Shown here in pieces: positions 57,118 through 64,000 of a stretch of 64,000 bases of DNA (position 1 is the first letter of the stretch; each line of letters begins with the position of its first letter). The notes under the pieces were generated by a model. It worked only from the letters and a program-made list of their open reading frames with translations, did not search any database and had not been told where the DNA came from. Source of the stretch: a virus. Both the position numbers and the translations under genes were made by a program. The stretch is from IMG/VR virus record IMGVR_UViG_3300021197_001654, positions 1 to 64,000 of that record; one strand, written 5' to 3'.

Positions 57118-59892
57118 CTATATGTCCTTTAGGCTGCGTCCGACTTCAGCCTCTGCAGTCATCGTAACTTCCCACCCAGGAATCGTCACGGTCATGCATT
57201 CTTCAACTCGTTTGCGTGCAGCTTCCAACTCCGGCGGCAAAGGCTCACCCTCCACCGGCTTCCAGTCTGGTGGTAGATGGTCGGGTAACGGAACCTCTAC
57301 GGCAATTGAGTCATGGCACTGATGAATCATGCCCGTCCCCTTACCCGCGAAGTCAAACGCAAACTCATCAATGATAGCCTGCTCTGCAAGCCTCATGATC
57401 GATGACTCGGCCGCGAGTATCGGAAAGTTTACGACCTCGTTCTTCTTTCCATCTGACAGCGGGCCTGAGCGACGTCCGAAGACCGGCTCCTCCATAAAGC
57501 CTTGCTGGCTGTACTTACTGAGCATCTGCGCCCAGGCGTCCTGCCACTGAGGCTCGGCTTTCAACCACTTATTGTGGAAGTGCCTCACCTCACGAGGCTC
57601 GAATTTAAGGTAAGGCATTCGCCCGTCGTCAGTCTCGGTGCTTGTCAGTACCTGCCAGACTGTCATCGGGTCGGCCCAGTAAATCGACGCATACCGGAAC
57701 GTCTTCATGACGTCGCGCATGGCCTTAGCTTCGCCGCCCGTTGGCTTTCGGTCAAGGCTGAACCCATCTGGGCCCCAGCCACTGGCGTTCTTAAAATCAT
57801 TACCAAAAACATCATAGGCTAATAGATTGTGGGGATCCTTACCTGTGTCGAAGCACTCAAGTAGTCGCGGTATCTGCCAATAGCACGCCGTGATTCTGAG
57901 GTGCGCCTGGTCGAGGTCCGCGCCCACAAGTATGCGGCCCGGAGGAGCCGTAAAGATTGACTTAAGTCGGCCCTGACCCTTTCTGTTCCCAATGTTCTGG
58001 AGGTTTGGCCCTGAACTGGATAGCCTTCCTACGCTGGTAACGTGAGCGTTCCATGTAGACCTCACACGACCATCGTCATGCACTAGTCCCTTCTTCGGGT
58101 CTTGGCTCCTACGCCTAAGCGGAACGAGCACGGTCCCGAGAATCTTATTTTTCTCTCTACGATAAAGTCGAAGCTCCTTTAAAAATGACTCTTGATTACT
58201 GCTCAATTGACCCGATGCGAGGTGCCCACGGATTACTGCATCACCTGTACCTGGAGCGCCTGTCTCCGTATAAAACTCATTCGTGCTCATCGAAGCCGGA
58301 ATCCCGAGATTCCAAGACTCGTAAAGAAGCTTCCGAATCTGATCGACACTCCCAGGATTAAAGTTGCTGTCGACATACTTCTGCAACTCCTTGTAGCGCT
58401 TCTTGACCGAGATCTCGTACTCACACTCAAGCGAGCTTCGAAGCTCCTGGTCAATCCACACGCCGGATTTGTGCATTCCCACGCACATGTCTTGCGTTGC
58501 GTGATCAATTTCGTTTAGGTCCCAAGCCCTGCCGCTCGCCCAGAAACCAGGTTTAATTCCGTCATTGATTGGACGGAAGGCACCCATCTCAGTTGCCGCG
58601 TCGATCAGGGGTACCGTGATCCGTGCGTTTACAACCGTGTCGATAATGTTGTACCGAAGAAGTTCGGTGTCATCTTGGCTGCCCGTAGATATCTTCGTAC
58701 CTTTCTCGGTAGTCTCCCAGCGCTCGACGTCAGTCAGTACTGAGCCGATAGTCTTCAGCCCTTTCGGAAGGTCAGGAGCCCGGAACCGAGCATGAAAGAG
58801 AGTGTCGACCAACGGCGCAGGCGTAACGCCAAGCTGCGTCTCAACGACCATGCGGTCATAGTACCCAGCGTTGTGCCCCACCCACACGCGACCATCTGTG
58901 AACGCGGCGCAAATAATCTCGCGTATTCGGCGTTCTTGCTCTCGCGGGTAGATTCGAGTGACCCCATCCGTTGAGAGAATGCCGACGCCGACAGCCCGGC
59001 AAACTTGCGCTGGCGGTTCCCGAGCAGCCTTGCCTTCGTCGTCAAGGTCAGGAATAGCGATAGCAATAGTGCGTAGGTTGCACTCTAAGGGCTCGATGCC
59101 GTCAGTCTCAACGTCATACACCCAGAACGGTGCTGGTTGCGCTAGGAACTCTTCGAGTTGCTCAGGGGTGGGGTTGAGTAGGGAGTCAGGTTCAAGCCAG
59201 CGCAGCGTATCGTTGAACCAACGTGTCGCTTTAGAAATGTCGGCCTCAATAACGGGTCGCCAGTTCGGCGCTCGCGTAACGTAATGAGGCGAAAACGTGG
59301 CCAGCATCTTCTTATTAGTGGGCTCTAAACTCCAGAGCCAGTCGTCGTCAATGTACATCGGGCCACCACGTATGCCGTGAATGCTACCCGACTGACCGGA
59401 AAGTGTTCGCACCGCAGTCTTACCGAACGCGATGAACTTGTCGTACTTACTGAGCACGTTGAGCAATCGAGGCCTGCAGCAGTCGGCCGGGTGAGGTAGC
59501 GGGTCTTCGCCCTTACTGACACGCTTCTTGTTTAGGCGATCTAATGACTTCTCCATCCGACCCCACGCGCCACCTACCTTTCCTGGAGGCTTACACGCGA
59601 TGACGTTGTCGAGGTCTACGTGCGACCGGTTCATTCCGGCAGTCGCCAGGAACCGCGACCACTCACCAGCGGCGGTCCCCATAACGGGTCGACCGTGATT
59701 GATATCCTCTGCTCTAGGAGCTTCCCCGAGCGCTAAAATCTTAGCTCCAGGATGAAACTCGCCCATGACAGGACGCCACTCATCTTTCTGTAGCGCCCCG
59801 TTCGGGCCAAGAGGGCACTCATCGCAACGAGCACCGCATTGTTTTGGATTAGTATTCATAAGAAATAAGGCATCTATCTCGACCACCCACAT
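57118..59892 (-). CDS. DNA polymerase I with N-terminal uracil-DNA-glycosylase-like domain
   Basis: 924 residues. Residues 1-225 resemble family 4 UDG: Cys19, 23, 26, 100 and 138/139 could hold a 4Fe-4S cluster, with GEAPRAEDINHGRPVMGTAA at 56-75. Residues about 255-435 are a 3'-5' exonuclease: Asp260/Glu262, Asp346, Asp418. Residues about 460-924 are family A polymerase: motif A GADLDQAHLR (Asp659; His664 where Glu is usual), motif B R726...K730...Y734...Y738, motif C CHDS (Asp861, Ser862 instead of Glu). The position equivalent to E. coli 762 is Tyr734, as in T7. The fusion recalls SPO1-type phage polymerases. Start may be 59892 or the ATG at 59859; neither has a strong ribosome site. Confidence 0.9.
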   Translation of the reverse strand: MWVVEIDALFLMNTNPKQCGARCDECPLGPNGALQKDEWRPVMGEFHPGAKILALGEAPRAEDINHGRPVMGTAAGEWSRFLATAGMNRSHVDLDNVIACKPPGKVGGAWGRMEKSLDRLNKKRVSKGEDPLPHPADCCRPRLLNVLSKYDKFIAFGKTAVRTLSGQSGSIHGIRGGPMYIDDDWLWSLEPTNKKMLATFSPHYVTRAPNWRPVIEADISKATRWFNDTLRWLEPDSLLNPTPEQLEEFLAQPAPFWVYDVETDGIEPLECNLRTIAIAIPDLDDEGKAAREPPAQVCRAVGVGILSTDGVTRIYPREQERRIREIICAAFTDGRVWVGHNAGYYDRMVVETQLGVTPAPLVDTLFHARFRAPDLPKGLKTIGSVLTDVERWETTEKGTKISTGSQDDTELLRYNIIDTVVNARITVPLIDAATEMGAFRPINDGIKPGFWASGRAWDLNEIDHATQDMCVGMHKSGVWIDQELRSSLECEYEISVKKRYKELQKYVDSNFNPGSVDQIRKLLYESWNLGIPASMSTNEFYTETGAPGTGDAVIRGHLASGQLSSNQESFLKELRLYRREKNKILGTVLVPLRRRSQDPKKGLVHDDGRVRSTWNAHVTSVGRLSSSGPNLQNIGNRKGQGRLKSIFTAPPGRILVGADLDQAHLRITACYWQIPRLLECFDTGKDPHNLLAYDVFGNDFKNASGWGPDGFSLDRKPTGGEAKAMRDVMKTFRYASIYWADPMTVWQVLTSTETDDGRMPYLKFEPREVRHFHNKWLKAEPQWQDAWAQMLSKYSQQGFMEEPVFGRRSGPLSDGKKNEVVNFPILAAESSIMRLAEQAIIDEFAFDFAGKGTGMIHQCHDSIAVEVPLPDHLPPDWKPVEGEPLPPELEAARKRVEECMTVTIPGWEVTMTAEAEVGRSLKDI

Positions 59893-59948
59893 GCCTACCT
59901 GCTGGGCCCTTGGGGGTACAGGTAACCCCCTGGTCTATCTACTCAGCT

Positions 59949-60545
59949 TCAGCTAACGATACCCTGCGCGGCACTTGCGGGAGGTGGTAGCGAGACTCCA
60001 GCGGAGGGCACAGGAGCGCCGTTAGACACAGCAGGCTTAGCCTCTGGTGATGGTGCAGGCTTCGCAGGTGTCGCAGGTGTCGCTACCTTCTGGAGAGCCT
60101 CGAACTGCTTCCGGTTCAGCCACTTACCGATCTCATTGTACGATCCCTGTACGCCCTTCTGGCCGGGGATGAACTCGATATGAGCTTTGCGTCCACCATT
60201 CTGGGCCGTCAGGAACCAGTTAGTGTTGATTTCCGCAGCGCCTTCGATGTCCGACGCTGAGTACCCGAGAGACTCAAGTATTGAGCGGAGTACCGCGAGT
60301 CGACCACGCAACTGCTTATCTGTGAGGTCCGTGAACAGCGCGCCTGTGTCATCGAATGGAAGACTCAGAAACGAGAACATCTTAAACCCGTTCTCAAATT
60401 GAATGTGAACTCGACGAGTCGTTGCCTTGTCTGTTGAGGCCCTTTCGATATTTACGACGCTGACCTCGTAGTAGCCCGCCTCCGGCGCCGAAGCCCCGAG
60501 AGCACTGATTCCTTGAAATGCGTTTCCTGATACTTTGATAGCCAT
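59949..60545 (-). CDS. DUF669-like ssDNA-binding/annealing protein candidate
   Basis: 198 residues. The N-terminal 150 residues are beta-rich: GYYEVSVVNIERASTDKATT, RRVHIQFENGFKMFSFLSLP, WFLTAQNGGRKAHIEFIPGQ. The last 50 are Ala/Pro-rich and disordered. It directly follows the Sak4-like ATPase gene and precedes the polymerase; a DUF669-type recombination accessory in that place is common in phages. Match is by pattern, not certain. AAGGAGCC upstream. Confidence 0.55.
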   Translation of the reverse strand: MAIKVSGNAFQGISALGASAPEAGYYEVSVVNIERASTDKATTRRVHIQFENGFKMFSFLSLPFDDTGALFTDLTDKQLRGRLAVLRSILESLGYSASDIEGAAEINTNWFLTAQNGGRKAHIEFIPGQKGVQGSYNEIGKWLNRKQFEALQKVATPATPAKPAPSPEAKPAVSNGAPVPSAGVSLPPPASAAQGIVS

Positions 60546-60562
60546 GATGGCTCCTTTTGTTG

Positions 60563-61543
60563 TTAGTTAATTGGTGGTGGAGGTGGAAGATTCGGAGACG
60601 AATTACTCTGAGCTTCCTCGTTAGAAAAATCAAACATTGATTGAGTTGCCTGCTGACCCAATACGCCACGCGCAATGCCATCCTGGCAAGCCCAGCGAAG
60701 ATGCAACCGATTGTCAGTCCGACCCGACACGGCTGACTTAATCGCTTCGGATACATCAGCCCCGCTAATGATATCATCTGCGACCGACTGAGCAACGTCA
60801 TCTTGCCATTCGAGGCCTTCGATGCGGCTCAACTGGTAGTTGCTCTTGCTCGCGCGTAAGATCTCGCGAAGATTACCCGGAGTCTTCGCCGAACAAGTTC
60901 CCGTGCGGTCACCGGTTACCCACTCAGGATTCGTCGGGTCGCAATAGTAGATGCTTGGGAACCACGGGTCCGGGTACGTAGGGTCCACCATCGCGCGAAC
61001 GTTGATGTCGCACCAAGATGGTAGCGTCTCAATTTGATTCCTCGAAGGCACATCGGGGCCGCCAGGGCAGAATCTCCCCTCCGCGTTTGTGCCGGGCATC
61101 CGCTCGTGGAAATTCATGAGTAAGTGAACCCCCAGGTACCGAGACGTATGGGCCACCTCCAGTAAGTGCTGGTTTAGCTGCTGGTAGGGGTAGAACCTAT
61201 CTTTCTTTCCGCTGCGGCCGGCGGGCGCATTCTCCGTCCACTCGAACATTGAGCGCTGGCACAAGTGACTAATGTCATCCACGACGAGGGCGTCATGCGA
61301 TGCTTTGTCGCTAATCTCTGCAAAGCTCTTCAGCATACTGACGAGGTCAGTAAGATTCTTCGGTGAATCGGGGTGTACTGACGGACTAAACCCCAACTCA
61401 TTCTGAGCCACAAGCGTAATCGCTGACGGCACCCCAAGGAACAATGCCCTGGGAAACGCAGCTAGCGCGTCACTCGTTTTCTTTTGTTTGGGTTTACCGT
61501 AGACTGTAATCATTACAGTCGGCAGCGGATCTGACTTACTCAT
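60563..61543 (-). CDS. Sak4-like RecA-family ATPase
   Basis: 326 residues. P-loop-like MITVYGKPKQKKTSDALAAF (11-29; Lys21 where the Gly of GK is expected), then Walker B ALVVDDISHLC near 85-100, and GVHLLMNFHER and a C-terminal Pro-rich tail (PNLPPPPPIN). This plan is that of Sak4/AAA_24 single-strand annealing ATPases of phages. It would help recombination or replication restart with SSB and the DUF669-like protein. GGAGAG upstream. Confidence 0.75.
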   Translation of the reverse strand: MSKSDPLPTVMITVYGKPKQKKTSDALAAFPRALFLGVPSAITLVAQNELGFSPSVHPDSPKNLTDLVSMLKSFAEISDKASHDALVVDDISHLCQRSMFEWTENAPAGRSGKKDRFYPYQQLNQHLLEVAHTSRYLGVHLLMNFHERMPGTNAEGRFCPGGPDVPSRNQIETLPSWCDINVRAMVDPTYPDPWFPSIYYCDPTNPEWVTGDRTGTCSAKTPGNLREILRASKSNYQLSRIEGLEWQDDVAQSVADDIISGADVSEAIKSAVSGRTDNRLHLRWACQDGIARGVLGQQATQSMFDFSNEEAQSNSSPNLPPPPPIN

Positions 61544-61552
61544 TGCTCTCTC

Positions 61553-62542
61553 CTAAATAGTCTTTGCGGCTTCGCCGTAGAAACAAAACTTAATACCGGG
61601 GCACGCGCCGTATCTTCCGATGCACGAGGTCTCATGCTGAACCTTAGGCCAGTCCCAGAAACTGGGTGAATCTACCTCAAGCCGAGCCAGCCTGTGCTCA
61701 TCGCGCCAAATCATCTCGGCAAAATGATTATCTCGGTGAGGTGTCGCAGGAACCATCGGACGCGCGACGCGCCAGGGAGCCTGAGTCTGAATCAAGTTAA
61801 GCCCCAGGCCGCCGAAGTCGCTGCCGTACATCTGCTTGCCCATGATTCGGAACGCCGCGAACCCACCATCGATTGCGTAGCCGTCGACATTCTTGTTCGC
61901 CTGCACGCGAGCCTGGTGCTTGTGGTCCCAGATAAATGTGCGTCCTCCGCGCTCTTTAGTAACCATGTCGAGACGTCTGGTCAGCGTCAGGGCAGCCCCT
62001 GAATCTGGGTGGCCGGGGCAATTTAGCGGTGACGGAATAATCACGCCTCCGTCCCAAGCCTTAACCTTTGCGGCTCGACGATTGAAACCTGTATCCTCAG
62101 CGTGTACAACCCATAGACCCCACTGGTTGTCTTTAGTTCCGAGAACTGCAGTCACGGGGTACTCGACTTTAATCACGTTACCCGGAGGTTCGGGGTGTTT
62201 CGACATGTACCGCCTAAAGGTCTCAAGCATACGTTCAAGATGCTCATGCCCACCATTGGTATCGCACCACATCTCTACGGCTTCTTCAGGGTCGAGAAAC
62301 ACGGCGGGATCATCGTGCCATGTCTCATCGACCCAGACACCTTCGTCGGAGGGAGCCCCCCAGATTGCGTGCTGATGCGCCTGGAGGATGTGGCCCATGC
62401 TTCCACGAGTCAAAGCGTGAGCCGGAATCATCGTAAGGTCAAGCCGTTGCCCATAGGCGAACAACTGCGGACATCGGGAGAAGGTTCCGATACGTGACCA
62501 CCCACGGTCAGACCTTCCTGCGTCGATAAGAATCTTTCTCAT
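61553..62542 (-). CDS. PD-(D/E)XK nuclease, Cas4/RecB-like
   Basis: 329 residues from the ATG at 62542 (MRKILIDAGRSD), preferred because it overlaps the upstream stop (ATGA) and has GAAGG upstream; a frame opening at 62602 runs into that gene. Near the N-terminus WSRIGTFSRCPQLFAYGQRL and RGSMGHILQAHQHA match the RecB-nuclease signature. RRLDMVTKERGGRTFIWDHK around 190-208 carries the D...DxK active site. Late cysteines (SCIGRYGACPGIKFC) with Cys24 make a Cas4-type iron-sulfur cluster likely. Probably resects DNA ends with the SNF2 helicase and Sak4-like ATPase. Confidence 0.8.
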   Translation of the reverse strand: MRKILIDAGRSDRGWSRIGTFSRCPQLFAYGQRLDLTMIPAHALTRGSMGHILQAHQHAIWGAPSDEGVWVDETWHDDPAVFLDPEEAVEMWCDTNGGHEHLERMLETFRRYMSKHPEPPGNVIKVEYPVTAVLGTKDNQWGLWVVHAEDTGFNRRAAKVKAWDGGVIIPSPLNCPGHPDSGAALTLTRRLDMVTKERGGRTFIWDHKHQARVQANKNVDGYAIDGGFAAFRIMGKQMYGSDFGGLGLNLIQTQAPWRVARPMVPATPHRDNHFAEMIWRDEHRLARLEVDSPSFWDWPKVQHETSCIGRYGACPGIKFCFYGEAAKTI

Positions 62543-62712
62543 CCCGCAGCCTTCCGGCGTTGGTTTTCCATGCGGCTTTTTGCGCTTAGTGCAAGCTTCC
62601 ACAGGCGTCGCTTCTGGGCCGCAATCAACACCTCTTGAGGATCAACTCCCTCTTTCTCCAGGAGCCTCCAGGGCACTCGCCTACGGTGAAGTCGTTCATC
62701 ATCTAAATCCAT
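62539..62712 (-). CDS. 57-residue basic protein, unknown
   Basis: ATG at 62712 with GGAGG eight bases upstream, overlapping the helicase stop by one base and coupling through ATGA to the nuclease gene. MDLDDERLHRRRVPWRLLEK, then QEVLIAAQKRRLWKLALSAK. Basic helical. Probably a small partner of the nuclease or helicase. No family. Confidence 0.6.
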   Translation of the reverse strand: MDLDDERLHRRRVPWRLLEKEGVDPQEVLIAAQKRRLWKLALSAKSRMENQRRKAAG

Positions 62713-64000
62713 CACGCTACCTCCAACTTGCTGATAATGCTGCTTACAAGAGCGTCCTCGTCTTCCATACCAAGAAGCTTGTCGCCCAAGCCATCAAGCT
62801 CATCGGCCTTAAGGAAGGACTCGATAGGGCCAAACTTGTCTACGAGAATCTGAACGACACGCTCGTCGTACGTTCCTTGAGCAACAACAACTTTAAGAAG
62901 CGTCGGGCTGCCTCCTAGACGGTCAAACCTGCCCTTCCATTGAAGGAAATCACCAGGCTTCCAAGGAAGCATCGCAAAGATAGCGAGGTTCGCCGTCTGC
63001 ATACCATCAACTCCGGTGCCCACACTCTGCCCCGTAGCCACCAGGCAGCACGCCTCATCGCTGTTCCTGAAGGCATCAATCATCTGGTCTCGCTCAGTCT
63101 CAGACACACCGCCATGGGCCATCCACACGGGCACACCCTTCTGGGCCTCGTCCCCCTTGCTTAATTGTTGACGCAATTGATGGGCCCACAACTCAGTCTC
63201 ACGCCTGCGCGCAGTAAAGATTACGACTTTACCGCCACCCTTTAGGCCCTCAATAGCCTCTTCGATGACGTACCGACGTTTACGCCCGCAGGCCTCGGCA
63301 AGTCTCGCCTCGACGACACGCTCTCGGCCCTCTGGCCGGGTCGCCGCCTCACGAGTCATCTGACGTACCGCTTGATTAAACGTTTGCTCGTCGCTAAACC
63401 GATCGGCACGATTAAGTTCAGTGTTACCCAGGTAATCTACCTGAACTCGCGTACTCGGAAGGCTCGAGTGCGACTCACTGTACGGAACTTCGTGTACAAA
63501 GAACGAGCACCTTGCTTTCAGTTCTTTGATGTTGGAATACCCGCTATCGTTCATGCCCCCGTAGGCGCCAGGCCGAGCATCGCAGTAGCGACTAGCAAAA
63601 TTAGAGTAGCTGTGGGAGAACCCGCCAGGAGCCAGCAAATCAAGCTGTGACCACAGCCTTCGAGGGCGTCCATCATCCAAGGGTGTAGCTGTCAGTCCGA
63701 TACGGAGGTCGATGCTCGAAATCCTCGACACTTCCATCATCGCAACTGCGCGAGCGTGGCGATTTACCTGTGAGTTAGGGTTCTTGCTCGCCGATGTCTT
63801 CCGCTTCTCGAAACGCACACTACCATCGACGTTATGAATCGCCGTCCAGCGTTTACTGTTTCCATGCGTGTGAATCTCGTCCAATATGAGTATTTCAGGG
63901 GCGATACCCCGGATAATCCCTATGTTATCGGCGATTGACTCCGCGCCGACCACGACAAACTTGCGTTGACCGGTTTCTGCGCACTCATCTACGTACTGAC
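62712..64000 (-). CDS. SNF2-type DEAD/H helicase (5' end cut by window)
   Basis: Frame is open to the right edge; at least 429 residues are present and the N-terminal P-loop half is missing. ILILDEIHTHG is motif II (DEIH), LRIGLTATPLDDG motif III, VVIFTARRRETELWAHQLRQ begins the second RecA domain, and GQSVGTGVDGMQTANLAIFA, then DFLQWKGRFDRLGG hold motifs V and VI. These are SNF2/SF2 helicase features as in many phage replication helicases. It is the most upstream gene visible of the leftward replication operon. Confidence 0.9.
   Translation of the reverse strand, partial: QYVDECAETGQRKFVVVGAESIADNIGIIRGIAPEILILDEIHTHGNSKRWTAIHNVDGSVRFEKRKTSASKNPNSQVNRHARAVAMMEVSRISSIDLRIGLTATPLDDGRPRRLWSQLDLLAPGGFSHSYSNFASRYCDARPGAYGGMNDSGYSNIKELKARCSFFVHEVPYSESHSSLPSTRVQVDYLGNTELNRADRFSDEQTFNQAVRQMTREAATRPEGRERVVEARLAEACGRKRRYVIEEAIEGLKGGGKVVIFTARRRETELWAHQLRQQLSKGDEAQKGVPVWMAHGGVSETERDQMIDAFRNSDEACCLVATGQSVGTGVDGMQTANLAIFAMLPWKPGDFLQWKGRFDRLGGSPTLLKVVVAQGTYDERVVQILVDKFGPIESFLKADELDGLGDKLLGMEDEDALVSSIISKLEVA

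Noticed and set aside
1-64000. Prophage signs (integrase, att sites, CI/Cro-like repressor)
   Set aside because: None found in this window; absence outside the window cannot be judged.

Overview
The window is part of the genome of a tailed double-stranded DNA phage, most likely podovirus-like and from an aquatic or marine setting. Evidence: a terminase, portal, scaffold and capsid set; a 2592-residue internal-virion-type protein carrying a lysozyme domain in place of a tape measure; no sheath, baseplate or tape-measure genes; and a repeat-rich structural protein of the kind common in marine phages. Genes are tightly packed, with many ATGA or TAATG stop/start overlaps and strong AGGAGG ribosome sites. 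I see no integrase, lysogeny repressor, RNA polymerase or tRNA gene, so a lytic lifestyle is the simplest reading. The host cannot be named from the sequence. Both ends are cut inside genes, so the replicon continues on both sides.

Layout. (1) 1-24607, minus strand: a late virion operon read leftwards from the major capsid protein through a decoration protein, head-tail adaptor and tail-hub candidates, two receptor/appendage-like structural proteins, a membrane-anchored internal protein, large coiled or disordered internal proteins, the giant lysozyme/acetyltransferase protein and a tail-fibre-like protein that runs off the left edge. (2) 24843-31871, plus strand: large terminase, portal, a string of small basic or cysteine-rich proteins, and the scaffold, closed by a strong bidirectional terminator. 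(3) 31926-37819, minus strand: a second decoration protein, a 1208-residue putative internal DNA-associated protein, small proteins including an FmdB-type zinc ribbon, and a ribbon-helix-helix-like protein beside a palindromic operator candidate. (4) 38364-50760, plus strand: about 37 mostly very small genes, probably early host-takeover functions, including a single-stranded DNA-binding protein, a YspA-like SLOG protein, a DUF932-type protein and several zinc-ribbon proteins. It contains three gene-free stretches with striking structure: a GTAACAC/GTGTTAC repeat array (39652-39986), a dense run of hairpins after ssb (43381-43652) and a long hairpin ahead of the operon (38228-38283). (5) 51001-64000, minus strand: DNA replication and recombination: HTH protein, DUF927-type helicase/primase, Rad50-like ATPase, UDG-DNA polymerase I fusion, DUF669-like protein, Sak4-like ATPase, Cas4/RecB-like nuclease and a SNF2-type helicase cut by the right edge. 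One plus-strand gene for a histone-H1-like protein is embedded in this block.

Regions 4 and 5 would act early (takeover, then replication by polymerase, helicase, SSB and annealing/recombination proteins). Regions 1 to 3 supply packaging, head and tail, together with proteins probably ejected into the host. The most interesting unexplained signals are the repeat array, the hairpin-dense RNA candidate, a recurrent TGGTAA/TTACCA palindrome found only between genes, the GNAT domain inside the giant virion protein, and several replication ATPases and a polymerase with altered catalytic residues.
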